This document shows positions 1 to 5,421 of a DNA stretch of 5,421 nt, piece after piece. A program made the translations under genes and the position numbers. The DNA is from Burkholderiales bacterium. GTDB lineage: Bacteria > Pseudomonadota > Gammaproteobacteria > Burkholderiales > Casimicrobiaceae. Numbering within the stretch: position 1 is the stretch's first letter; each line of letters starts with the position of its first letter. Below the pieces are notes generated by a model. The model was not told the origin of the DNA, searched no databases, and worked only from the letters and a program-made list of their open reading frames with translations. The stretch lies in assembly GCA_025354075.1 (NCBI GenBank), contig JANXNO010000412.1:1-5421 (forward strand), read 5' to 3'.

Positions 1-172
1 GCACGTAGCGCACCATCGCGTGCGACAGGTCGGAGGTCACCTCCACTTGCGTGATGGTGACGCCCTTGACGCGTGGGTCCCGCACCTCAAGCGAGAGCAT
101 CTGCGCAAGTTCGCGTTGAACCTGCTCGGAGACTCTCAGCGCGCGGGGCGAAAACCCCTGCTTCATTGCCAT
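1..172 (-). CDS. rbfA: Ribosome-binding factor A, N-terminal part (runs off the window)
   Basis: RbfA is a small KH-fold protein that binds the 30S subunit and assists late maturation of the 16S rRNA 5' region, especially in the cold. Only the first 57 codons are present; the gene continues past position 1. The translation begins MAMKQGFSPRALRVSEQVQR and goes on through ELAQMLSLEVRDPRVKGVTI, which matches the family pattern of an amphipathic first helix followed by the conserved E(V/I)(R/K)DPR(V/L) motif (here residues 29-34) and a beta strand with V-x-V-(S/T)-D-L. The ATG at 172-170 is chosen as start; a second in-frame ATG lies two codons later (166-164) and cannot be excluded. No strong Shine-Dalgarno is visible before either. 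The gene follows infB by 11 nt, as in many proteobacteria, so it is the next cistron of the operon. Confidence 0.95.
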   Translation of the reverse strand, partial: MAMKQGFSPRALRVSEQVQRELAQMLSLEVRDPRVKGVTITQVEVTSDLSHAMVRYV

Positions 173-183
173 ACGTGATTACT

Positions 184-3117
184 CTACTGCGCTAGCGAGC
201 GCTGCACTTCAACGATTTCGTAGATTTCGAGCTTGTCACCCTCTTGAATCTCGTTGTAGTTTTTGAGCGACAGACCGCATTCGTAGCCTTCTTTGACTTC
301 CTTGACGTCATCCTTGAAGCGCTTGAGCGAATCGAGTTCGCCCGACCAGACGACCACGTTGTCGCGCAACAAACGCACCAAGCCGTTCCGTTTGACCATG
401 CCTTCGAGCACGTAGCAACCGGCAATCGCGCCAATCTTCGAGATGCGGAACACCTGCCGGATTTCGACCACGCCGAGTGCGCTTTCCTTTTGCTCTGGAG
501 CAAGCATTCCGGACAGCGCATCGCGAACGTCATCCACGGCTTCATAAATGATGTCGTAATAGCGAATCTGCACGCCTTCGTTCTCGGCAAGCTTGCGCGC
601 TGCCGCATCGGCGCGCACGTTGAAGCCGATGATGATCGCCTTGGACGCGGCAGCGAGGTTCACATCAGATTCGGTGATGGCACCGACCGCACTGTGCACT
701 GTTTGCACGCGAACCTCAGACGTAGACAATTTGCCCAACGCATACGACAAGCCTTCATACGAGCCTTGCACGTCGGCCTTGATGATGAGCGGCAGCAATT
801 TGGTTGCCGCCTCGCCCATGTTGGCAAACGCGTTTTCGAGCTTCGACGCTTGTTGTCTGGCGAGTTTGACATCGCGATATTTGCCTTGACGGAACAACGC
901 AATTTCACGCGCCTTACGCTCGTCGCCGAGCACCAGAATGTCATCACCGGCACCCGGCACATCTGACAAGCCCTGAATTTCAACGGGAATGGCGGGACCA
1001 GCGGTAACGATGTTCTTGCCGTCTTCGTCGCTCATCGCGCGAACACGACCGAACACGGAACCGGCCAGCACCATATCGCCACGCTTCAGCGTACCGCTGG
1101 TGATCAAAACGGTAGCAACCGGACCGCGACCTTTGTCAAGTCGGGCTTCAATCACGATACCGCGTGCTGGCGCGTCGATTTGCGCCTTGAGCTCTAGCAC
1201 TTCTGCCTGCAACAGAATCGTTTCGAGCAACGAGTCAATACCTTCGCCAGTTAATGCCGACACCGGTACGAAGATCGCTTCACCGCCGTACTCTTCAGGC
1301 ACGACGCCCTCAGTCACCAACTCTTGCTTGACGCGTTCTTGATTCGCGCCCTGCTTGTCGATCTTGTTGACGGCAACGATGATCGGCACACCGGCAGCTT
1401 TCGCGTGCGCGATAGCTTCTTTGGTTTGCGGCATTACGCCGTCGTCGGCTGCCACCACCAAAATCACAATGTCGGTGACTTTGGAGCCACGAGCACGCAT
1501 TGCTGTAAACGCTTCGTGACCCGGCGTGTCGAGGAATGTGATGATGCCACGCGGCGTGGTGACATGGTACGCGCCGATGTGCTGCGTGATACCGCCCGCT
1601 TCGCCGCTAGCCACGCGTGCGCTGCGAATCTTGTCGAGCAGCGAAGTCTTGCCGTGATCGACGTGGCCCATGATGGTGACGACTGGAGGGCGGGTTTCCA
1701 TCTTGGCGTCGGACTCGGAGCCGTGATCGGTTAGCGCCGAATCAGGATCATCATCTTTTGCAGCGACGGCAACGCGGCCCATTTCTTCGACCAGAATCAT
1801 CGCGGTATCGCGGTCAAGCACCTGATTGATGGTGACCATTTGGCCCATCTTCATCATGCTCTTGATCAGCTCAGCCGCCTTGATCGACATCTTATGTGCG
1901 AGTTCGCCCACAGTGATGGTTTCAGGCACCACAATCTCTTTAAGGATTGCATCCGACTGATCAACCTGCTGTGCTGTTTGCTCAGGCGTTGAGCCGCGTT
2001 TGCCCGCATGTCCACGACCACCGCCACGAGTGCCCGCTTTCCACGCACCCGCCTTTGCGGCATCAGGCGGCACGTCGCGGGTCTTCATGACCTTTTTGCG
2101 AGCGGCGTCCTCTTGCCAAGCGGCGGGCTTTTTGTCACCCGGTTTGGCAACCGCTGGACGCGCAGTACCTGGCGCGGCCTTGGCATCAGGTTTAGCACCC
2201 GGCTTAGCTGGACGATGCAGCGTGTTCTCAGTCGATTTTGGCTTCGGCGGTGCGGGCGTCATGTCGACGCGTTCACCGATACGGGAACGATTAGCAATGA
2301 CTGCTGCTGATGGCGCGGTTTTGGTTGGCGCCGCTGCGGCCGCTGGTGCGGCTGACTTGGCCGTTGCCGGCGTTGCCGCCTGTACTTCCGCAGCAGTTGG
2401 TTGCGCTGGCGCAACTGCCACCGACACTGCAGGCGGCTTGGCAGGTGGAACTGGTTTGATCAAGGCCGCAGCACCGATCATCGGCGCAGGGGCAGCGATC
2501 ACCGTAGCCGGTGGAGTGGGCACCGATTCCGTCGTCGCCACGGCGTCAACTGCGGCCACATCCGCAGCGGCAATTTGTGCAGCGTCATTTTCAGACTTTG
2601 CGTTCTTAGCGTCGGTTAGATCGCCGGCTTCAGCGCGCGCGGCTATGCGATCCTGCTTTTGCTTCTGCTCGTTTTCCTGAATTTCGCGCAGCGCATTGCC
2701 GCGCTGTGCTTCAGCTTCGCGCGAAGCGATTTCCTCTGCGGACAACAGCGGCTGGGCTACTGTTGGCGTGGTCTCAACTGCGGCGACTGCAGGTGGTGCG
2801 GTTTCGATTGCGCGCGTCACTAGCACGCGCTTTTTTCGTACTTCCACCTGCACGGTGCGCGAGCGACCGGTAGCGTCCGCAGTGCGCAATTCGCTGGTAG
2901 ATTTGCGAACCAGGGTGATTCGCTTGCCTGCGCTCTCGTCGGCACCGCCATGCTGCTTGCGCAGATATTCGAGCAGTTTGCCCTTGTCGGCGGCCGATAA
3001 ATCCGCGTCCGTTGACGCCGCACTGACGCCCGCTGCGCCAAGCTGTTTCAGCAGCGCGTCCGGGCTTAAATTTAGTTCGCCCGCAAACTCAGTAACCGTT
3101 GTTTTAGTGATGCTCAA
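184..3117 (-). CDS. infB: Translation initiation factor IF-2
   Basis: IF2 is the GTPase that places formyl-Met-tRNA on the 30S subunit and promotes 50S joining. At 977 residues it is full length for the large proteobacterial form. Visible domains: first IF2_N helical domain (about 1-57), IF2-associated basic segment (about 65-102, [10 protein letters not shown]), a long Ala/Pro-rich linker (about 103-390) ending in a Gly/Arg-rich patch, second IF2_N domain (395-450), then the GTPase domain with GHVDHGKT (484-491), DTPGH (530-534), NKID (584-587) and SAL (620-622), followed by beta-barrel domain II, domain III and the C-terminal fMet-tRNA-binding domain. The start is TTG (3117-3115). The IF2_N homology begins within ten residues of it, no in-frame ATG lies nearby, and a GAGG (3128-3125) sits 7 nt upstream. 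The stop is TAG. nusA ends 14 nt upstream and rbfA starts 11 nt downstream. Confidence 0.98.
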   Translation of the reverse strand: MSITKTTVTEFAGELNLSPDALLKQLGAAGVSAASTDADLSAADKGKLLEYLRKQHGGADESAGKRITLVRKSTSELRTADATGRSRTVQVEVRKKRVLVTRAIETAPPAVAAVETTPTVAQPLLSAEEIASREAEAQRGNALREIQENEQKQKQDRIAARAEAGDLTDAKNAKSENDAAQIAAADVAAVDAVATTESVPTPPATVIAAPAPMIGAAALIKPVPPAKPPAVSVAVAPAQPTAAEVQAATPATAKSAAPAAAAAPTKTAPSAAVIANRSRIGERVDMTPAPPKPKSTENTLHRPAKPGAKPDAKAAPGTARPAVAKPGDKKPAAWQEDAARKKVMKTRDVPPDAAKAGAWKAGTRGGGRGHAGKRGSTPEQTAQQVDQSDAILKEIVVPETITVGELAHKMSIKAAELIKSMMKMGQMVTINQVLDRDTAMILVEEMGRVAVAAKDDDPDSALTDHGSESDAKMETRPPVVTIMGHVDHGKTSLLDKIRSARVASGEAGGITQHIGAYHVTTPRGIITFLDTPGHEAFTAMRARGSKVTDIVILVVAADDGVMPQTKEAIAHAKAAGVPIIVAVNKIDKQGANQERVKQELVTEGVVPEEYGGEAIFVPVSALTGEGIDSLLETILLQAEVLELKAQIDAPARGIVIEARLDKGRGPVATVLITSGTLKRGDMVLAGSVFGRVRAMSDEDGKNIVTAGPAIPVEIQGLSDVPGAGDDILVLGDERKAREIALFRQGKYRDVKLARQQASKLENAFANMGEAATKLLPLIIKADVQGSYEGLSYALGKLSTSEVRVQTVHSAVGAITESDVNLAAASKAIIIGFNVRADAAARKLAENEGVQIRYYDIIYEAVDDVRDALSGMLAPEQKESALGVVEIRQVFRISKIGAIAGCYVLEGMVKRNGLVRLLRDNVVVWSGELDSLKRFKDDVKEVKEGYECGLSLKNYNEIQEGDKLEIYEIVEVQRSLAQ

Positions 3118-3131
3118 GCGGCCCCCTCGTG
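3118..3131 (-). promoter_or_regulatory. Ribosome binding site deciding the TTG start of infB
   Basis: The 14-nt gap between the nusA stop and infB reads CACGAGGGGGCCGC on the minus strand. GAGG at 3128-3125 is 7 nt from the TTG at 3117, which is ideal spacing. Together with the absence of any nearby in-frame ATG, this supports TTG as the true infB start. Confidence 0.75.
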
Positions 3132-4694
3132 TTACTGCACCGCCGCGAACCAGGATTCGCGAGCACGGGCAATCAATTGTGTTGCAGCCTTGGCGTCCGA
3201 GCGGCCCATCATCTGGCGCTCCTCGTCCGTCAAGTCAGAAAAGTCGTTGTCGAGGAGTGCGCGCGCGCGCTCTTCGGGTAGCACACGAATAGCGCACAGT
3301 TCGTCAGCCGCGAGATCACCCAGCGCGTCGCGCGTGGTGATACCGAAGCGAGAGAGCTTCATAAGCAACTCGGTGTCTACGCCTTCAAGCGTTTTCAGAT
3401 CATCCGAAGCATTCTCAAGCACTTCCTCTTTGGCGATTTCGTCAGTCAGCGCGGCGTTGCGAGCACGCGTGCGCAGCTCTTGCACCGTGTCTTCGTCAAA
3501 GGCTTCAACCGCCTGCAATTCAGCGACCGGAACGTAGGCCACTTCCTCAACCGTCGAGAAGCCTTCATCCACCAAAATTTGCGCGACTTCTTCGTCAACG
3601 TCAAGCTTTGCCATGAACGAATCGCGCAGGCGAATCGACTCAGCACCCGCCTTGCTGGCCGACTGCTCTTCACTCATCAGGTTCAACTGCCAACCGGTCA
3701 GCTCTGACGCGAGACGAACATTTTGTCCGCCTTTGCCGATCGCAAGCGCGAGGTTATCTTCGTTGACGACAACATCCATTGCGTGGCGCTCTTCATCAAC
3801 TACGATGCTGGTGATCTGCGCTGGAGCGAGCGCGTTGATCACGAACTGCGCGGTGTCTTCTGCGTAAAGAATAATGTCAATGCGCTCACCGGCCAACTCA
3901 TTGGTCACGGAGTTAACGCGTGAACCGCGCATGCCGATGCAAGTGCCTTGCGGATCGAGACGCGGGTCGTTAGATTTCACTGCAATCTTGGCACGCAGAC
4001 CAGGGTCGCGTGCAACCGCTTTGATTTCGATAACGCCTTCTTCGATCTCAGGCACTTCAAGCTCGAACAATGCTGAAACAAATTGCGGAGCAGTACGCGA
4101 CAGAATTAGCTGCGGGCCACGCGCCTGACGGTCAATACGCAGCACGTACGCACGAACGCGATCACCTACACGGAAATTTTCCTTCGAGATGAGCTGGTCG
4201 CGCGGAATCACACCTTCGACGCGACCGGATTCGACGATGACGTTACCACGGTCAATGCGACGAACACTGCCATTGATCAACTGATCGTTGCGGGCCAGGA
4301 ATTCTTCAAGCACCTGATCACGCTCAGCATCGCGAACGCGTTGCAAGATCACCTGTTTGGCAGCTTGTGCACCGATGCGACCGAATGGAATTGGCTCCAG
4401 CGGCTCTTCGACAAATTCGCCCATCAATTTGGTGGTGTCAAATTCATGCGCTTCGCGAAGCATCATTTGGTTATCTGGATCAACAAATTCGTCCTCTGGA
4501 ACAATCAACCAGCGACGGAACGACTTGTAGTCACCCGTCTCTTGATCAATCTCGACACGAGCTTCGATTCGTTCTTTGTTTAACCGTTTCGTCGCCGATG
4601 CAAGCGCCTGCTCAAGCGCCTGAAAGATCACCTCTTTAGCGACGCTTTTTTCACGCGCCAACGCGTCAGCCAGAACTAAAATTTCTCGATTCAT
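3132..4694 (-). CDS. nusA: Transcription termination/antitermination factor NusA
   Basis: NusA binds RNA polymerase and nascent RNA, enhances pausing and intrinsic termination, and joins antitermination complexes on rRNA operons. With the ATG start the protein has 520 residues. Domains: N-terminal polymerase-binding domain (1 to about 130, starting [18 protein letters not shown]), S1 domain (about 138-203), KH1 with GMRG (254-257), KH2 with GKGG (320-323), then two acidic helix-hairpin-helix repeats typical of proteobacteria (AR1 about 364-415, DEGF at 376; AR2 from about 436 to the end, closing with [10 protein letters not shown]). A TTG 12 nt further upstream (4706) would abut the rimP stop, but the ATG at 4694 gives the conserved N-terminus and has GGAG (4704-4701) 6 nt upstream. 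The second acidic repeat seems about 25 residues longer than I expect from relatives of roughly 490-495 residues. Gap to rimP is 12 nt. Confidence 0.97.
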   Translation of the reverse strand: MNREILVLADALAREKSVAKEVIFQALEQALASATKRLNKERIEARVEIDQETGDYKSFRRWLIVPEDEFVDPDNQMMLREAHEFDTTKLMGEFVEEPLEPIPFGRIGAQAAKQVILQRVRDAERDQVLEEFLARNDQLINGSVRRIDRGNVIVESGRVEGVIPRDQLISKENFRVGDRVRAYVLRIDRQARGPQLILSRTAPQFVSALFELEVPEIEEGVIEIKAVARDPGLRAKIAVKSNDPRLDPQGTCIGMRGSRVNSVTNELAGERIDIILYAEDTAQFVINALAPAQITSIVVDEERHAMDVVVNEDNLALAIGKGGQNVRLASELTGWQLNLMSEEQSASKAGAESIRLRDSFMAKLDVDEEVAQILVDEGFSTVEEVAYVPVAELQAVEAFDEDTVQELRTRARNAALTDEIAKEEVLENASDDLKTLEGVDTELLMKLSRFGITTRDALGDLAADELCAIRVLPEERARALLDNDFSDLTDEERQMMGRSDAKAATQLIARARESWFAAVQ

Positions 4695-4706
4695 CTGTCT
4701 CTCCAA
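4695..4706 (-). promoter_or_regulatory. Ribosome binding site deciding the nusA start
   Basis: The gap between rimP and nusA reads TTGGAGAGACAG on the minus strand. GGAG at 4704-4701 lies 6 nt before the ATG at 4694, which selects that ATG over the in-frame TTG at 4706; the TTG itself overlaps this signal. Confidence 0.75.
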
Positions 4707-5159
4707 CTAATACTGCGGCTGCACGCGAGCGCGCGCGACATTTGCATAAGGAACCCTGCTCTCAACACCTTCGATATCGAGAACAACCTCTTCATTTTCA
4801 AACCCAACTAACTTGCCCACGATCTTGCGCAAACCATTCAACGGTGGCTCGACGGTAAGCTTTATGTCTTCACCCGCGAATCGCAAAAAGTGCGAAGGCT
4901 TTGTGAGCGCGCGGTCCATGCCGGGCGACGACACTTCAAGGTGCTCGTACGCGATGTTCGATTCAATCAGTGCATCCTGCACAAAATCAGACGCTTTTCC
5001 GCAGTCATCAACGGTAATTAAATCAACGCCTCGACGGCTTTCTGGGCGATCAATGAACACACGCCAAAGCTGGCGCGTAGGCGCGTACTCTGCCTCAATG
5101 AGCTCATAGCCATTGGCAGTCAGCGCGTCACTGATTAATGTGTGTGTGTGTGTCGTCAC
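4707..5159 (-). CDS. rimP: Ribosome maturation factor RimP
   Basis: RimP binds free 30S subunits and assists assembly of the 16S 3' domain around S19, S12 and S9. The product is about 150 residues, close to the 150 of the E. coli protein. Family landmarks, counted from the GTG start, are NGYEL (17-21), VFIDRP (34-39), VDDC (50-53), LEVSSPGMDRAL (74-85) and FLRFAGEDIKL (91-101), followed by the Sm-like C-terminal domain. The usual SSPGLDRPL is here SSPGMDRAL. The start is uncertain: GTG at 5159 and TTG at 5162 are adjacent in-frame candidates, no in-frame ATG exists before the conserved region, and an in-frame TAG at 5177-5175 limits extension upstream. Codons 2-7 are made largely of a CA repeat (residues TTHTHT), outside conserved sequence. 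The stop is TAG. First protein gene of the operon, just after a terminator-like hairpin. Confidence 0.93.
   Translation of the reverse strand: MTTHTHTLISDALTANGYELIEAEYAPTRQLWRVFIDRPESRRGVDLITVDDCGKASDFVQDALIESNIAYEHLEVSSPGMDRALTKPSHFLRFAGEDIKLTVEPPLNGLRKIVGKLVGFENEEVVLDIEGVESRVPYANVARARVQPQY
5139..5153. repeat. (TG)7T dinucleotide microsatellite inside the 5' end of rimP
   Basis: Plus-strand 5139-5153 is an uninterrupted alternation of T and G, 15 nt long, read as CA repeats encoding Thr-His-Thr-His-Thr in rimP. It is not a multiple of three in unit length, so gain or loss of a single unit would shift the rimP frame. Confidence 0.95.
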
Positions 5160-5160
5160 C

Positions 5161-5186
5161 AAAAAAAAATGGGCCTAAGCCCATTT
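5161..5186 (-). terminator. Intrinsic terminator-like hairpin with nine-T run, touching the rimP start
   Basis: On the minus strand AAATGGGC, loop TTAG, GCCCATTT form a perfect 8-bp stem (5186-5167). The T run covers 5169-5161: three Ts are in the stem and six follow it directly. This is a textbook Rho-independent terminator shape in the direction of the operon. It lies between tRNA-Phe and rimP and ends one base before the GTG start, so it may end tRNA transcripts, attenuate the operon, or both. The GC part is only four pairs, so efficiency may be partial. On the plus strand the hairpin is followed by TTTCC, a much poorer signal. Confidence 0.8.
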
Positions 5187-5190
5187 CCTC
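5187..5190 (-). promoter_or_regulatory. Shine-Dalgarno-like GAGG upstream of the rimP hairpin
   Basis: GAGG at 5190-5187 is the only good Shine-Dalgarno match before rimP. It is 27 nt from the GTG in linear sequence, too far for normal use. If the hairpin 5186-5167 folds out, the remaining distance to the GTG at 5159 is 7 nt. An ATG at 5184-5182 lies just after it, but in another frame from rimP. Confidence 0.35.
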
Positions 5191-5210
5191 AAAATACACC
5201 GGCGGTGAAA

Positions 5211-5237
5211 GTTTGTTTCCTAGCGAAGGAGACAAAC
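5211..5237 (-). other. Imperfect inverted repeat (RNA hairpin) in the tRNA-rimP spacer
   Basis: Minus-strand GTTTGTCTCC and GGAAACAAAC form a 10-bp stem with one C-A mismatch around a 7-nt loop TTCGCTA. It has no long T tract after it (only TTT), so it is more likely a structural or processing element of the leader than a strong terminator. Confidence 0.6.
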
Positions 5238-5239
5238 AA

Positions 5240-5255
5240 TTCCCCGCACGGGGAA
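5240..5255 (-). terminator. Hairpin immediately after tRNA-Phe, possible weak terminator or processing signal
   Basis: Minus-strand TTCCCC, loop GTGC, GGGGAA form a perfect 6-bp stem beginning one nucleotide after the tRNA CCA. It is followed by TTGTTTG, an interrupted T-rich stretch. This may release tRNA transcripts weakly or guide 3' trimming; sequence alone does not decide between these. Confidence 0.5.
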
Positions 5256-5256
5256 G

Positions 5257-5332
5257 TGGTGGCCAAGGGCGGAATCGAACCACCGACACGCGGATTTTCA
5301 ATCCGCTGCTCTACCGACTGAGCTACTTGGCC
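5257..5332 (-). tRNA. tRNA-Phe (anticodon GAA)
   Basis: A complete 76-nt cloverleaf. The acceptor stem GGCCAAG pairs fully with CTTGGCC, the D stem is GCTC/GAGC, the anticodon stem GCGGA/TCCGC holds the loop TTGAAAA with anticodon GAA, and the T stem GGTGG/CCGCC (one G-T pair) carries TTCGATT. The discriminator base is A and the CCA end is encoded (5259-5257). It reads Phe codons TTT and TTC. It lies in the same direction as rimP-nusA-infB, about 97 nt upstream of rimP, with its own promoter only ten bases before it, so it probably starts the operon transcript in the way metY does in E. coli. Confidence 0.97.
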
Positions 5333-5341
5333 GATTAAGTA

Positions 5342-5369
5342 ATTGTAGCAACTGGGCTTCGTTTTTGAA
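5342..5369 (-). promoter_or_regulatory. Sigma70-like promoter for tRNA-Phe and probably the operon
   Basis: On the minus strand a -10 box TACAAT (5347-5342, five of six matches to TATAAT) is preceded after 16 nt by TTCAAA (5369-5364, four of six matches to TTGACA). Initiation about 7 nt after the -10 box would fall near 5335, giving a tRNA 5' leader of only a few bases. No comparable promoter was seen in the tRNA-rimP spacer, so this is the best candidate for the whole operon within the window. Confidence 0.6.
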
Positions 5370-5377
5370 GGCGAAGC
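5356..5377. other. Inverted repeat overlapping the -35 region of the tRNA promoter
   Basis: GCTTCG (5356-5361) and CGAAGC (5372-5377) form a 6-bp inverted repeat with a 10-nt centre that includes the putative -35 box. It could be an operator-like site or chance; no known binding motif is recognised. Confidence 0.3.
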
Positions 5378-5385
5378 GCATAAAC

Positions 5386-5415
5386 AAACGCCCCACCGGT
5401 TTGGTGAGGCGCTTT
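5386..5415 (-). terminator. Terminator-like hairpin of the upstream neighbour
   Basis: Minus-strand CGCCTCACC (5411-5403) and GGTGGGGCG (5397-5389) pair over nine positions, with one T-G wobble, around loop AAACC; flanking A and T triplets extend the stem across a one-base bulge. In the minus direction it is followed by TTTGTTT, consistent with termination of a gene lying beyond the right end of the window. The symmetry could also stop plus-strand transcripts, though with a shorter T tract. Confidence 0.6.
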
Positions 5416-5421
5416 GAATGG

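Noticed and set aside
244..966. Open frame of 240 codons on the plus strand
   Set aside because: Fully antisense to the conserved C-terminal domains of IF2, which fix the real coding strand and frame. The His/Phe/Ala-rich translation resembles no known protein.
1255..1257. SAL instead of SAK in the G5 motif of IF2 (residues 620-622)
   Set aside because: As far as I recall SAL also occurs in IF2 of other bacteria such as Bacillus; the remaining G motifs are intact, so this is not a sign of lost function.
2479..2481. Internal in-frame ATG in infB (Met 213) as the start of a short IF2 form, like the internal starts in E. coli infB
   Set aside because: No Shine-Dalgarno-like sequence precedes it on the minus strand (the upstream bases are CCTGCGCCG), so there is no sequence support.
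2000..2680. Open frame of 226 codons on the plus strand, Ala/Gly-rich
   Set aside because: It lies antisense to the Ala/Pro-rich linker of infB. GCN-rich codons on one strand leave long stop-free frames on the other; the translation is low complexity with no family resemblance or ribosome binding site.
4695..4706. Longer NusA form starting at TTG 4706
   Set aside because: The TTG overlaps the GGAG ribosome binding site of the ATG at 4694, and the NusA family N-terminus matches MNREIL from that ATG.
5191..5219. Second promoter in the tRNA-rimP spacer (TATTTT with GAAACA upstream on the minus strand)
   Set aside because: The -10 has four of six matches and the -35 is poor; the region is better explained by RNA hairpins.
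5138..5338. Open frame of 66 codons on the plus strand across the tRNA and the spacer
   Set aside because: It covers the complement of tRNA-Phe and the rimP start region; coding would conflict with both and nothing supports it.

Overview
The window is almost entirely one minus-strand operon for transcription and translation factors, most likely from a betaproteobacterium close to the Burkholderiales. This placement comes from the character of the encoded NusA and IF2 sequences (for example the long Ala/Pro-rich IF2 linker, and IF2 C-terminal segments such as [16 protein letters not shown]) and from the moderately GC-rich composition. It is recalled family resemblance, not a database match.

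In transcription order (high to low coordinates) the layout is as follows. A terminator-like hairpin near 5386-5415 probably ends an upstream gene outside the window. A sigma70-like promoter (about 5342-5369) leads directly into a complete tRNA-Phe(GAA) with encoded CCA (5257-5332). A 94-97 nt structured spacer follows, with three clear hairpins; the last has an eight-bp stem and a run of nine Ts and abuts the rimP start. Then come rimP (4707-5159), nusA (3132-4694), infB (184-3117) and the first 57 codons of rbfA (1-172, running off the window). The gaps rimP-nusA, nusA-infB and infB-rbfA are only 12, 14 and 11 nt, so these genes are almost certainly co-transcribed.

The gene set is the conserved rimP-nusA-infB-rbfA block. 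RimP and RbfA help mature the 30S subunit, IF2 (infB) delivers initiator tRNA and joins the subunits, and NusA controls pausing, termination and antitermination. In E. coli the same block is led by an initiator-tRNA gene (metY); here a tRNA-Phe takes that position.

The coding genes look intact and ordinary in function. The unusual material is concentrated in the tRNA-rimP junction: a terminator-like hairpin between a Shine-Dalgarno-like GAGG and the rimP start, a T9 run touching the start codon, and a 15-nt (TG)n repeat inside the first codons of rimP. Other points are a TTG start for infB and an apparently extended C-terminal repeat in NusA. No mobile element, CRISPR array or unknown multi-gene system is visible, and open frames on the plus strand look like shadows of the real genes.
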